A stretch of 39,242 nucleotides of DNA, taken from the NCBI GenBank assembly GCA_936920195.1, contig CAKZHE010000258.1:1-39242 (forward strand). The letters run 5' to 3'. The position numbers and the translations under genes were made by a program. How positions within the stretch are numbered: position 1 is the first letter of the stretch; every line of letters starts with the position of its first letter. This document shows, one piece after another, positions 24,900-34,466 of this stretch. Below the pieces are notes generated by a model. It saw only the letters and a list, made by a program, of their open reading frames with translations, was not told the DNA's origin and ran no database searches. Origin of the DNA: an uncultured cyanobacterium (GTDB taxonomy: Bacteria; Cyanobacteriota; Cyanobacteriia; Cyanobacteriales; FACHB-T130).

Positions 24900-25544
24900 A
24901 TGAGCGTTATCACTCTGACCAAAGAAGAATCATTGGACAATAATTGTGTGGTTCAAATCTCACCTACTGCGACTTCAGATCGGCGATCGCCTTTGGACTT
25001 TAAAGCTAAATTATTGCGCCACCTGATTAGCAAACGATCGGAGGGTGGATTTACCTTGATTGAACTGTTAGTTGTCATAATAATTATTGGTATTTTAGCG
25101 GCAATTAGCCTTCCTTCTTTTCTGCGTCAAGTTAATAAGGCGAAGGAAGTAGAGGCGCAGATATATATTTCTCATATTAACCAAGCACAGCAGATTTACT
25201 ATCTAGAAAACGGCTCTTTTACTACCAATCCAAACTACCTAGGTATTTCGGTTAAATTGCAGACACCAAACTATAATTATTCGTTTCAAAAAATCCCTCC
25301 CAATCCTACTCTCACTGATGGAGTCGCAGTCATTGCTCAACCAGTAAAATCAGGCATGAAATCTTATGTAGGCTCTAATTATATAGGTGACAATACAGGA
25401 GAAATAGTTTTTGTAATTTGCGTATCTGAGGATATGTTTGCGCCTGGATATGGTAACGGTATAATTATGGTTGGCGCTGGCGGAAGTTGTCCAAAGGGTT
25501 ATGTCCAGTTAGGAAAACCGAGAGGTCCACAAGGAAACCGCTGA
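24900..25544 (+). CDS. type IV pilin-like protein with long leader
   Basis: A 214-residue prepilin. The type IV cleavage motif is RSEGG-FTLIELLVVIIII, with cleavage expected after G50 to leave F51 as residue 1 and the conserved glutamate E55 as residue 5. The following hydrophobic helix ends in ILAAISLPSFLRQVNKAKEVEAQ, as in cyanobacterial PilA-type major pilins. The globular part has YYLENGSFTTNPNYLGI and a C-terminal cysteine pair (C141-like in VICVSED and C in GGSCPKGYVQLG) that may form the D-region disulfide. The leader is 50 residues, where a dozen to about 20 is normal. A TTG at 24993 would give a short leader (LDFKAKLLRHLISKRSEGG) but has no RBS. Divergent from the PilB-like ATPase. 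Confidence 0.88.
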   Translation: MSVITLTKEESLDNNCVVQISPTATSDRRSPLDFKAKLLRHLISKRSEGGFTLIELLVVIIIIGILAAISLPSFLRQVNKAKEVEAQIYISHINQAQQIYYLENGSFTTNPNYLGISVKLQTPNYNYSFQKIPPNPTLTDGVAVIAQPVKSGMKSYVGSNYIGDNTGEIVFVICVSEDMFAPGYGNGIIMVGAGGSCPKGYVQLGKPRGPQGNR

Positions 25545-25754
25545 CTTGCAATCTTTTTTATGTATAGTGCCTGGATGCGTTACGCTGCTAAAGCACCATA
25601 CGAATAGAGGTGTTCCATGATTACTAATATAGCTTCTAAACATAAGTCCATTTTGCCAGGTGATGTTAAAAGAGCCTTTTCTTGATCGGAAAAAATAAAA
25701 GATGGGTATGCTAGAAGAAATATCACTAGTTTGCTCATCAAAATCGAGGGTGCT

Positions 25755-26429
25755 ATGTATTTACAGGAAAAACGGTTGCAACAACTGCTAATTGCCGTGC
25801 GTCAATCTGCCAATGGCAGTCCACAATGGCGTAAGGCAATGAATCGCCTATTAATCGAAGTCCCGCAACTTCCCGGCTTAATTAGGTTTTCTGACTCAGA
25901 ATATTTTGATGCTTTAAATCAAACCTGGGAATGGTTTAGCAAAAATATTCACCAATTTGACGAACAGCGATCGCCTTCAATTCAAGAAGGTTTAACTCGC
26001 TGGATTAATAGCTATCTCTACTGGAGGTACAAAGATTTAATTACCCGCAAGCATGAAGCTAATAACCAACCAAACACAGTCCAATACCTAGATAACATCG
26101 CCATACCAGGAGGCATTGACAGCTATATTGAGCAAATAGATATTGAGCAACAACGGCAAGTTGCTTGCTTACTAGAGCTTTATATTGAAACCGATCCCAA
26201 AGGAGAACTGAAAAGTTGCCATCCTCGCCAATATCCCGATTGTCACTGTCAGTTGCTCAGTCAAAAACTCTTGCTGAAAAATCCCCCTGATAAGTTAACT
26301 GACATTGCTAGAGAAATAAACATTAATTACCAAACTCTTAATTATCATTGGAAAAGGAAGAGTTTGCCATTAATTCAAAGAATTGCCAAAGAAATAGCCG
26401 CAGATCGAGGCTATCAATCTAACTTCTGA
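25755..26429 (+). CDS. HTH protein, sigma-factor-like
   Basis: A 224-residue protein from the ATG at 25755, which has GAGGG five bases upstream; an in-frame TTG at 25731 would add eight residues. The central helical part (EYFDALNQTWEWFSKNIHQFDEQ...RWINSYLYWRYKDLI) resembles region 2 of divergent sigma factors. The C-terminus has a helix-turn-helix (DKLTDIAREININYQTLNYHWKRKSLPLIQRIA, about residues 180-212) placed like sigma region 4. A cysteine/histidine cluster (SCHPRQYPDCHCQLL) lies between. I recall other cyanobacterial sigma-like proteins directly upstream of DUF1822 genes, as here. Sigma activity is inferred; a plain DNA-binding regulator is the alternative. Confidence 0.6.
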   Translation: MYLQEKRLQQLLIAVRQSANGSPQWRKAMNRLLIEVPQLPGLIRFSDSEYFDALNQTWEWFSKNIHQFDEQRSPSIQEGLTRWINSYLYWRYKDLITRKHEANNQPNTVQYLDNIAIPGGIDSYIEQIDIEQQRQVACLLELYIETDPKGELKSCHPRQYPDCHCQLLSQKLLLKNPPDKLTDIAREININYQTLNYHWKRKSLPLIQRIAKEIAADRGYQSNF

Positions 26430-26653
26430 TGCCATAATTTTGAAAATCTTTTTTTGTACAATCAGGTTTTTCAGTCATTTTTACAAGGACTCGCCTGAGA
26501 AAATTATAACTAGATAGAACCAAGTACCCAAAGTATCAGCCTTTTAGGATTGTGGAGTGAGTGCTGTTTATATTAAAATTTCAAGCTAGTCTATAGATCT
26601 GCTGGTGATTCAGTAGGGCATTATTGGTAGAGCCGTCAATCAATCTAAATTAT

Positions 26654-27394
26654 ATGCAGAAAACAACAACCTTTTTATCTATTCCGATTGCTGAAGCAAC
26701 GCGCCAATTGGCACGGCAATTTGCCCTAGAACAGCATGAGTCAGAGAAAAAGCAGAAAATATACTACAATACGATTGTTGTCAGTGCAGTTGGTAATTAT
26801 CTCTCTTGGCTGCAAATCAAAACTAACTTAAATCAAAGCAACTTAGAGAAACTAAATTCACGACAACTATTTGGGGCTAATGTTTTAACCATTTCAGGTA
26901 TTGGCAAGTTAGAGTGCTTGTCAGTTTTGGAAAACGAGACAGTTTGTATAATTGACTCAGATACTGTAGCCGAGCGCATAGGCTATATGGCAACTCGATT
27001 GAGTAATAGCGATCGCGAATTACAAATACTAGGATTTTACCCAGCCTGCGATCCCGCTTGCCCCCCAGCCCAAGTCAAGCTTTCTGAGCTACAATCTTTA
27101 GATAAATTTGTTGATTGCTACAATCGTTTGGAGGCAGCGATCGCCTTTTTACCCACAGAACATCACTGGCAACAGCTAGGAGAAAAGTCTAATTTATTGC
27201 CGATTGTGCCACAATTAGAGCGAATATGGCGCACTTGCCGCCCTGATGCTTGGCAAGAGGAAGCCGGAAAAACCTTATCCTATTATTGCGATCGGAACTT
27301 AGCTACAACTGAATTCCTCTCACTAGGAGGAAAGATTCTAGTAGCTTTAGATCAACTTTGGCAAACCACAGAATTTGGAGAAAACTACCTCTAA
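26654..27394 (+). CDS. DUF1822 family protein
   Basis: A 246-residue protein from ATG 26654 (a start at 26624 would add ten residues without family character). The opening TTTFLSIPIAEATRQLARQFALEQHESEKKQKIYYNTIVVSAVGNYLSWLQI is the signature of DUF1822, a cyanobacterial family of unknown function. Other family features are the acidic central part and the C-terminal helical repeats (WRTCRPDAWQEEAG). These proteins often sit beside sigma-like regulators and stress-signalling proteins. The sigma-like gene lies 224 bp upstream on the same strand, supporting a functional pair. Confidence 0.85.
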   Translation: MQKTTTFLSIPIAEATRQLARQFALEQHESEKKQKIYYNTIVVSAVGNYLSWLQIKTNLNQSNLEKLNSRQLFGANVLTISGIGKLECLSVLENETVCIIDSDTVAERIGYMATRLSNSDRELQILGFYPACDPACPPAQVKLSELQSLDKFVDCYNRLEAAIAFLPTEHHWQQLGEKSNLLPIVPQLERIWRTCRPDAWQEEAGKTLSYYCDRNLATTEFLSLGGKILVALDQLWQTTEFGENYL

Positions 27395-27530
27395 GCAAAT
27401 TTTTCTCTAAACAACTTTAACAGGACTTACGCATAACCGACCTATTTAGTAGGCGAATAGCCACCCCTACACCTAGCGGTTGACTTTGTGCCTTTTTAGA
27501 GGGTTTCTGTTCATGCAGTTTCCGATCTGT

Positions 27531-27647
27531 TTACTCGTTCCCAGGCTCCGCCTGGGAATGCCCACTGAGAGGCTCCGCCTCGCTTGGCGCTCATACGAGG
27601 CAGAGCCTCTGGATATCGGTTCCCAGGCAGAGCCTGGGAACGAGTAA
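27531..27647. mobile_element. palindromic element with 17-bp terminal inverted repeats
   Basis: TTACTCGTTCCCAGGCT (27531-27547) and its exact complement (27631-27647) bound a 117-bp element with inner palindromes (GAGGCTCCGCCTC and GAGGCAGAGCCTC). It has no ORF. Its right half recurs at 6771-6816. It is a member of a dispersed cyanobacterial palindromic repeat family and is perhaps MITE-derived. The rest of the 27395-27726 gap shows nothing coding. Confidence 0.82.
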
Positions 27648-27726
27648 AAAGGGGGTATAGCTGGTCGCACTGGCTATAAAAAACTACACTTGTGATATAT
27701 CTGCACCTTGCCAGGAGCTTTGCGCG

Positions 27727-28992
27727 ATGAAAGTTGGTTTGCAGCCTGTTCTCAACGATATCAATATTGACGCTAAACAAGCCAATAGCCAGCGTCAACT
27801 GGCTATTTCGGTTTCGGCGATCGCTGGTCAGCTAGTAGGCGATAACTGCCAATTTCAGTTATCCTCTAAGCTACCCCTCAACCTCTGCCTGATTTTAGAC
27901 CACAGTGGTTCTATGGAAGGAGAACCCTTGAGAACAGTCAAGAAAGCCGCCCAGCGCTTGGTGGAAAGACTGTCACCCCGCGATCGCGTTTCCGTGGTAG
28001 CCTTCGATCATCGAGCGAAGGTGATTGTCGGCAATCAGGCAGCGAAAGACATTGCTGGCATTAACAAGAAAATTGAAGCATTGCGAGCGGATCAAGGTAC
28101 TGCCATCGACGAAGGGATTAAGTTGGGGTTAAAGGAATTGGAAAAAGGCCCAAAAGAGTCAATTTCCTATGCCTTTATCCTGACTGATGGGGAAAACGAA
28201 CACGGAGATAATCAACTCTGCATCAAGTATGCCAAAATTGCCCCAGACAAAAAGTTCACTTTAAACGCTTTGGGATTTGGGGAAAACTGGAACCAAGATA
28301 TTTTAGAACAAATTGCCGATGCTGGGGGCGGGACGCTGGCCTATATTGAGAAGCCAGAGCAGGCAGTGGAAGTTTTTGACAAGTTGTTTAAGCGGATGCA
28401 GTCGGTGGGACTAACTAATGCTTATCTGTTATTCTCTTTAATGCCCAAGGTGCGATTAGCGGAATTGAAACCTGTGGCGCAAGTTGCCCCAGATACAATT
28501 GAGTTGCCAGTCCAAATGGAAGGCGATCGCTATGTGGTACGGTTGGGAGATTTAATGAACGATGCGCGGGTAGTTTTAGCTAACTTGTATGTGGGGAAAT
28601 TGCCAGAGGGGAAACAGGCGATCGCCGAGTTACAAGTACGCTATGATAACCTCGCTGCCGATGAAGAAGCGGTACTTTGCGATCCTGTCACCGTAGAAGT
28701 TAATGTAGTTCAAAACTATCAACCCCAGTCGAATCCCGAAGTCCAACAGCACATTCTAGCTCTCGCCAAATATCGGCAAACGCAACTGGCAGAATCTAAA
28801 TTAAAGCAGGGCGATCGCTCTGGAGCTGCTACCATGTTACAAACTGCTGCAAAAACAGCTTTGCAAATGGGAGATAAAAGCGCTGCCACTGTTCTCCAAT
28901 TCAGCGCTACTCGCCTGCAAGAAGGAGAAGAACTTTCGGAAGCAGATCGGAAGAAAACCAGGATTGTTTCTAAAACTATTTTACAGGAATAG
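27727..28992 (+). CDS. vWA domain protein with intact MIDAS
   Basis: A 421-residue protein with a von Willebrand A domain at about 50-225: the metal-site motif D58-H-S60-G-S62 in LILDHSGSMEG, then ADQGTAIDEGI (second-element threonine) and ILTDGENEHGDN (third-element aspartate), so all three MIDAS elements are present. It binds a divalent metal and probably partner proteins. The region 235-345 is a beta-rich accessory domain, and the C-terminus is helical (HILALAKYRQTQLAESKLKQGDRSGAATMLQTAAKTALQMGDKS). No signal peptide or membrane segment. It lies 115 bp before the giant kinase/cyclase on the same strand. Relatives often neighbour Ser/Thr kinases and FHA proteins, which suggests a signalling scaffold. 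Confidence 0.9.
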   Translation: MKVGLQPVLNDINIDAKQANSQRQLAISVSAIAGQLVGDNCQFQLSSKLPLNLCLILDHSGSMEGEPLRTVKKAAQRLVERLSPRDRVSVVAFDHRAKVIVGNQAAKDIAGINKKIEALRADQGTAIDEGIKLGLKELEKGPKESISYAFILTDGENEHGDNQLCIKYAKIAPDKKFTLNALGFGENWNQDILEQIADAGGGTLAYIEKPEQAVEVFDKLFKRMQSVGLTNAYLLFSLMPKVRLAELKPVAQVAPDTIELPVQMEGDRYVVRLGDLMNDARVVLANLYVGKLPEGKQAIAELQVRYDNLAADEEAVLCDPVTVEVNVVQNYQPQSNPEVQQHILALAKYRQTQLAESKLKQGDRSGAATMLQTAAKTALQMGDKSAATVLQFSATRLQEGEELSEADRKKTRIVSKTILQE

Positions 28993-29107
28993 GAAATAAA
29001 TCATCAACAAGACTTAAACTAAGTCCCCCTTTTTTCGCTTCGTAGCGGCGCATCAGCACGAGAATTTAGGGGGATAAAAAAGCTGTAATACTTGCCACAA
29101 ACTCAAT

Positions 29108-32100
29108 ATGCTGAATATCCCTGGGATTACAGTTCAAACTCAGATTTATGAAAGCGATAACTCGTTAGTTTATCGAGGCATCCGACAAAAGGATGATCAA
29201 CCGCTAATTCTGAAAATTCTCAAGCAGAACTATCCTACCCCTTCAGAATTAGCTCGTTATCGGATTGAATATCAAATTACTAAATCTTTGGATTTGACTG
29301 GAGTAGTCAAGGTTTTTGACTTGCAAAACTACCAAAATACTCTAGCTATGTCCTTAGAAGATTTTGGGGGAGAATCTTTAAAGTATTGGATGCAGCAAAA
29401 GCGATTTACCTTAGCAGAATTCTTACAAACTGCTATTAATATAACTGAAGCATTAGGACAAATTCACGCAGCCAACATTATTCATAAAGATATTAATCCA
29501 GCTAATATTGTGTTTAATCCCCAGACTGGGCAATTAAAAATCATTGATTTTGGCATTTCTACCCAACTGACACGAGAAAACCTCACTCTCAAAAACCCCA
29601 ATATTCTCGAAGGAACCTTAGCTTATATTTCTCCAGAACAGACAGGCAGAATGAATCGGTGTTTAGACTATCGCACTGATTTTTATTCTTTAGGAGTAAC
29701 TTTTTATGAAATGCTGACAAACCAATTACCTTTTGAAACCACAGATCCTTTAGAATTAGTCCATTGGCATATTGCCAAACCACCTTTAGCATCTGACAAA
29801 TTAAATCCCGAAATTCCGCCAGCTATTTCTGCAATTGTGATGAAATTGCTAGCCAAAACTGCGGAAGAACGCTATCAAAGTGCCTGGGGAATTAAAGCAG
29901 ATTTAGAACAATGTTGGCAACAACTCGAAGAGAATAATAGTATTACTGAATTTCCCCTCGCCAGCCAAGATATTTATAACAAATTTCAAATCCCTCAAAA
30001 ACTCTATGGTAGAGAAGCCGAAATTTCAGCTTTATTAACCGCTTTTGAGCGAGTACATACCCAAAGCCAACTCGCTTTAATTGCTGGGTTTTCTGGCATA
30101 GGTAAATCAGCCTTAGTCCAAGAACTATATAAACCAATTACCGAAAAGCGGGGCTATTTTATTGCTGGAAAGTTTGACCAATATCAGCGCAATATTCCCT
30201 ACAGTGCCGTAGTCAGTGCGTTGAGAGAATTAATCAAACAGTTATTAACCGAAAGCGCCGCAGAATTGCAAGAATGGCAAAGAGAAATATCAACAGCTTT
30301 GGGGACAAACGGGCAAGTTATTGTCAATATAATTCCCGAACTAGAATTAATTATTGGCAAGCAACCTGCCATTCCAGAGTTAGGAGTAAATGAGTCTCAA
30401 AATCGGTTTAATTTAGTATTTCCTAACTTTATCAAAGTCTTTGCTCAAAGTTCGCGGCCTCTGGCAATATTTTTGGACGATCTCCAGTGGGCAGATATGG
30501 CATCTTTGAAATTAATGCCTCTACTAATTAATGCTGCTTCATCAGGATTATTTTTAATTGGAGCCTATCGGGATAATGAAGTATCTCCAGTCCATCCATT
30601 AATGTTAACCATTGGTGAAATTGCTAAAAATGGCGTAACTGTTGAAAGAATTTTTCTGTCACCTTTGGATTTATCGACTACGGCTGAAATTATTAGCGAT
30701 ACTCTAAACTGTACGCCAGATAAAGTTAAAGATCTGGCTAAATTAGTTCAGTTCAAAACTGGGGGCAATCCCTTTTTTATGAATGAGTTTTTGAAATCGC
30801 TTTATACAGAAGGATTGTTAGAGTTTGATTTGTTTGCAGGTAAGTGGCAGTGGAATTTAGCTGAGATTGAACGGCAGGGATTTACTGATAATGTCGTGGA
30901 ACTAATGGCAGAGAAGATTCAAAAATTGCCAGAAGCTGCCCAAATGTTGTTAAAAATTGCTGCCTGTATTGGCAATCAATTTGAGCTAGAAATAATCAGT
31001 TTGATAACCAATAAATCTTTAGCCGAAACAGCGATCGCCCTAGAATCAATCATTACTGAAAACTTAGTTATACCCCTAGGTAGCCGCGACGATTTAGAAT
31101 TAGCTCTGGCTGCTGAAGAATTACCAAATATCAAATATAAATTGCTGCCATATAAATTTGTTCACGATCGCATTCAGCAGGCAGCTTATTCTCTGATGCC
31201 GGAAACTACCAAGCGAGAAACACATCAGCAAATCGGAAAATTCCTGCTAGAAAATACTCCAGTTGAAGAGCAAGGAGAAAAGCTTTTTGATATTGCCAAC
31301 CAATTAAACTTCGGCATTGAGTTAATCGCAAATGAAAGTGAAAGAAACCAACTTGTCGAATTAAACCTTGCCGCTGGCAAAAAAGCCCAAATATCTACTG
31401 CCTATCAATCAGCCTTAAATTATTTGCAAGTAGGAATAGGATTGCTAAATGAGCATAGCTGGCAGCAACAGTACGATCTGACGCTGGCGCTTTACACTCA
31501 AGCAGCTGAAGTTGCCTATCTGAATACAAATTTTGACTTGGTGGAGAAGTATTTTGAAAAAGTAATATTACGAGCTAAAACGGTACTAGATAAAGTGAAA
31601 GTTTATGAAGTAAAAATTATGTCATATACGGCTCAGTTGAAATCTACTGAGGCACTTGCGCTGGGCTTAGAAATCTTGAATTTGCTGGGAATAAAATTGC
31701 CTAAACAGCCCAAAGAAATAAATATTTTATGGGAATTTTGGCGGACAAAACTAATGATTGGCAGACGAAAAATTGACCGCTTAATTGACTTGCCGCAAAT
31801 GACAGCCCCGTATCCTAAAGCAGCTATGCGGATTCTAAATAAACTTACTGCTCCTGCCTACTCTGCTAAACCTTTACTATTTCCAATAATTGTATTTCAA
31901 CAAGTTAATTTATCAATTAAATGGGGCAATGTTTTTGAATCTGCTATTGCCTATAGTTGCTATGGCTTGATTCTTTGCGGCTTGATTGAGGATCTTAAAT
32001 TAGGCTATCATTTTGGTAAGCTAGCTCTAAACATCGTCTGGCAATTCGATGCTAAACAAGTTCAATCCAAGGCTGAATTTACAGTATATAGCTTTATTGA

Positions 32101-34444
32101 ACACTGGATAGAACCAGCCCAAAAAGTTGTCAGTCCAATGTTACAAGTTTACACAATTGGTCTAGAAACTGGAGACTTAGAATATGCTGCTTATTCAGCG
32201 TGTTCCTACTGTTATCTTAAATTTTTAATTGGATTCAATCTAGCACAATTACAATTAGAAATAGCAAACTATGAGCGCGTTATCCGTCCGATGCAGCAGG
32301 GAAGAGCGTTGGATATTTTGGGAATATTACATCAAACTGCGCTCAACTTACTTAATCCCTCAGAAAATTTTGGTAATTTGATCGGTGAAGCATACGATGA
32401 ACGGGTGATGCTACCCTTAACTCAAAATAGAAATGATGGCAATGTAATTTTTCATATATATTTGAATAAGTTGTTACTCTGCTACCTGTTGGGAGATTCA
32501 GTCCAAGCAATAGCTAATATCAAACTAGCGGAACCATATTTAAGCAGTCATATAGGGTCTTTAACAGTTACTCATTTTTATTTCTATGATTCTCTTGCCC
32601 AACTAGCAGTAGCAGCAGATAGTCAAAAATCTCAGCGTCAGCGCCTCATTAAAAAAGTAGTTCGCAATCAAAAGAAAATGCGAAAATGGGCAGAAAATTG
32701 CCCCGAAAATCACTTGGATAAATATCTGCTGGTGGAAGCAGAAATGTATCGGGTACTTGGCAAAGATGCTCTAGCTATAGATTATTATCACCGGGCTATT
32801 GCCACTGCTAAAGAAAATGAATACATCCACCATGCCGCTTTGAGTTATGAATTGGCAGGAAAGTTTTATTTATCCAGAAATCAAGAATTAAATGCCAGAG
32901 GTTATATGCAGGAAGCACGTTACTGCTATCAGCTTTGGGGAGCTACTACCAAAGTTAAAGATTTAGAAAAAAAATATCCGCAGTTTTTTACTGGAAATCA
33001 ATTAAAACCGATCGATGGTAAAACCACTGTATCAGTCACTAATACTGGTTCTTCATCTAATCTAGATATTGCCACAATTATGAAATCTTCTCAAGCTATT
33101 TCTGGCGAAATTAAGCTGGAGCAATTATTATCTAGTTTAATGAAAATCTTGATTGAAAATGCTGGAGCGCAAAAAGGTTACTTGATTTTGTCCACCCAGG
33201 GAAAATTACTCATTGAGGCGGAAGGTACTGTCAATTCTGCTGTCGTGAATGTTTTCCAATCGATAAGCGTTGAAAATAGCCTAGTTCTTTCTGCGTCCAT
33301 TGTCAATTATGTGGCTAGAACTAGAGAAAGTGTGGTTTTAAATGATGCCAGTCGCGAGGGGAAATTTACAGGCGATCGCTATATTAAAGAGTTTCAGCCC
33401 AAATCAATTTTGTGCATACCCTTGATTAATCAAGGTCAATTAATTGGGATTGTTTATTTAGAGAATAATTTAACTACTGGAGCCTTTACTTCCGATCGGT
33501 TAGAAGTATTAAAATTATTATCTTCTCAAGCAGTAATCTCGATTGAAAATGCCAAACTTTATACAGAGGCAAGGGAAAACGAAATCAGATTAGAACGGCT
33601 GAATAAAGCTTACGAGCGCTTTGTACCGCGTCAATTTCTACAATTTTTAGATAAATCTAGTGTAACCGATGTGGAATTAGGAGATCAAGTGCAGTTGGAA
33701 ATGTCGGTGCTGTTTTCTGATATTCGCGGCTTTACCACCCTTTCTGAACAAATGACTCCAGAGGAGAATTTTAAATTTATCAATTCCTATCTTAGTTGTA
33801 TGGAGCCTGTAATTACTGAAAATAGTGGCTTTATTGATAAGTATATTGGCGATGCGATTATGGCACTATTTAGCGGCACAGCCGATAATGCTCTTAAAGC
33901 GGGCATATCGATGCTATATCGTTTAGAGGAATATAATCAAGAACGTGTTAAGTTGGGGTATCTACCAATTCAAAATGGCATTGGCATTAATACGGGATTG
34001 TTGATGTTAGGCACAGTGGGAGGACAAAATCGGATGGACAGTACAGTAATTAGCGATGCGGTGAATGTGGCATCTCGCGTTGAAAGTTTAACTAAAAATT
34101 ATGGCGTATCGCTGTTAATTACCGGGCAGACTTATTCCCGGTTGAATAATTCTAATGACTATGCAATTCGGGCAATCGATCGGGTGGCTGTGCGCGGAAA
34201 ATCCCAAATAGTAACTATCTATGAAGTTTTTGATGCGGATGCGCCAGAACTGAAAGCAAAAAAGTTAGCAAATATGTCTTTGTTTGCAGAAGCCTTAGAG
34301 TTTTATCAGCAAGGTAAATTGGCAGAATCAGCTTCATTATTTACGAAATACTTGGAAATTAATCAGGGCGATCGCGTTGCCCAGAACTACTGGAAACGCT
34401 GCCAGGTGGCTCCACTTGAACGAAATTCATCAATGGCTAATTAA
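29108..34444 (+). CDS. Ser/Thr kinase-ATPase-GAF-adenylyl cyclase fusion
   Basis: A 1778-residue signalling protein. Residues 1-270 form a Ser/Thr kinase: K36 (LILKIL), catalytic D128 in HKDINPANIV and D147-F-G; the glycine loop is degenerate (IYESDNSLVYRG). Residues about 295-680 form an AAA/STAND ATPase with Walker A GFSGIGKS (327-334) and Walker B LAIFLDDLQWAD. A long helical TPR-like region follows to about 1310. A GAF domain occupies about 1325-1485. A class III cyclase at about 1525-1690 has metal ligands D1538 (FSDIRGF) and D1582 (KYIGDAIM), K1578, T1646 and transition-state residues N1653 and R1657. The K/T pair points to ATP rather than GTP as substrate. A short TPR-like tail ends the protein. 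Most relatives of this type end in a histidine kinase instead. Likely cytosolic. Confidence 0.9.
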   Translation: MLNIPGITVQTQIYESDNSLVYRGIRQKDDQPLILKILKQNYPTPSELARYRIEYQITKSLDLTGVVKVFDLQNYQNTLAMSLEDFGGESLKYWMQQKRFTLAEFLQTAINITEALGQIHAANIIHKDINPANIVFNPQTGQLKIIDFGISTQLTRENLTLKNPNILEGTLAYISPEQTGRMNRCLDYRTDFYSLGVTFYEMLTNQLPFETTDPLELVHWHIAKPPLASDKLNPEIPPAISAIVMKLLAKTAEERYQSAWGIKADLEQCWQQLEENNSITEFPLASQDIYNKFQIPQKLYGREAEISALLTAFERVHTQSQLALIAGFSGIGKSALVQELYKPITEKRGYFIAGKFDQYQRNIPYSAVVSALRELIKQLLTESAAELQEWQREISTALGTNGQVIVNIIPELELIIGKQPAIPELGVNESQNRFNLVFPNFIKVFAQSSRPLAIFLDDLQWADMASLKLMPLLINAASSGLFLIGAYRDNEVSPVHPLMLTIGEIAKNGVTVERIFLSPLDLSTTAEIISDTLNCTPDKVKDLAKLVQFKTGGNPFFMNEFLKSLYTEGLLEFDLFAGKWQWNLAEIERQGFTDNVVELMAEKIQKLPEAAQMLLKIAACIGNQFELEIISLITNKSLAETAIALESIITENLVIPLGSRDDLELALAAEELPNIKYKLLPYKFVHDRIQQAAYSLMPETTKRETHQQIGKFLLENTPVEEQGEKLFDIANQLNFGIELIANESERNQLVELNLAAGKKAQISTAYQSALNYLQVGIGLLNEHSWQQQYDLTLALYTQAAEVAYLNTNFDLVEKYFEKVILRAKTVLDKVKVYEVKIMSYTAQLKSTEALALGLEILNLLGIKLPKQPKEINILWEFWRTKLMIGRRKIDRLIDLPQMTAPYPKAAMRILNKLTAPAYSAKPLLFPIIVFQQVNLSIKWGNVFESAIAYSCYGLILCGLIEDLKLGYHFGKLALNIVWQFDAKQVQSKAEFTVYSFIEHWIEPAQKVVSPMLQVYTIGLETGDLEYAAYSACSYCYLKFLIGFNLAQLQLEIANYERVIRPMQQGRALDILGILHQTALNLLNPSENFGNLIGEAYDERVMLPLTQNRNDGNVIFHIYLNKLLLCYLLGDSVQAIANIKLAEPYLSSHIGSLTVTHFYFYDSLAQLAVAADSQKSQRQRLIKKVVRNQKKMRKWAENCPENHLDKYLLVEAEMYRVLGKDALAIDYYHRAIATAKENEYIHHAALSYELAGKFYLSRNQELNARGYMQEARYCYQLWGATTKVKDLEKKYPQFFTGNQLKPIDGKTTVSVTNTGSSSNLDIATIMKSSQAISGEIKLEQLLSSLMKILIENAGAQKGYLILSTQGKLLIEAEGTVNSAVVNVFQSISVENSLVLSASIVNYVARTRESVVLNDASREGKFTGDRYIKEFQPKSILCIPLINQGQLIGIVYLENNLTTGAFTSDRLEVLKLLSSQAVISIENAKLYTEARENEIRLERLNKAYERFVPRQFLQFLDKSSVTDVELGDQVQLEMSVLFSDIRGFTTLSEQMTPEENFKFINSYLSCMEPVITENSGFIDKYIGDAIMALFSGTADNALKAGISMLYRLEEYNQERVKLGYLPIQNGIGINTGLLMLGTVGGQNRMDSTVISDAVNVASRVESLTKNYGVSLLITGQTYSRLNNSNDYAIRAIDRVAVRGKSQIVTIYEVFDADAPELKAKKLANMSLFAEALEFYQQGKLAESASLFTKYLEINQGDRVAQNYWKRCQVAPLERNSSMAN

Positions 34445-34466
34445 TTATTATCTATTTCCTAGGCCA

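Noticed and set aside
34377-34466. 30-residue N-terminal extension of SMC
   Set aside because: It overlaps the upstream gene out of frame, and the canonical SMC N-terminus begins at 34467.
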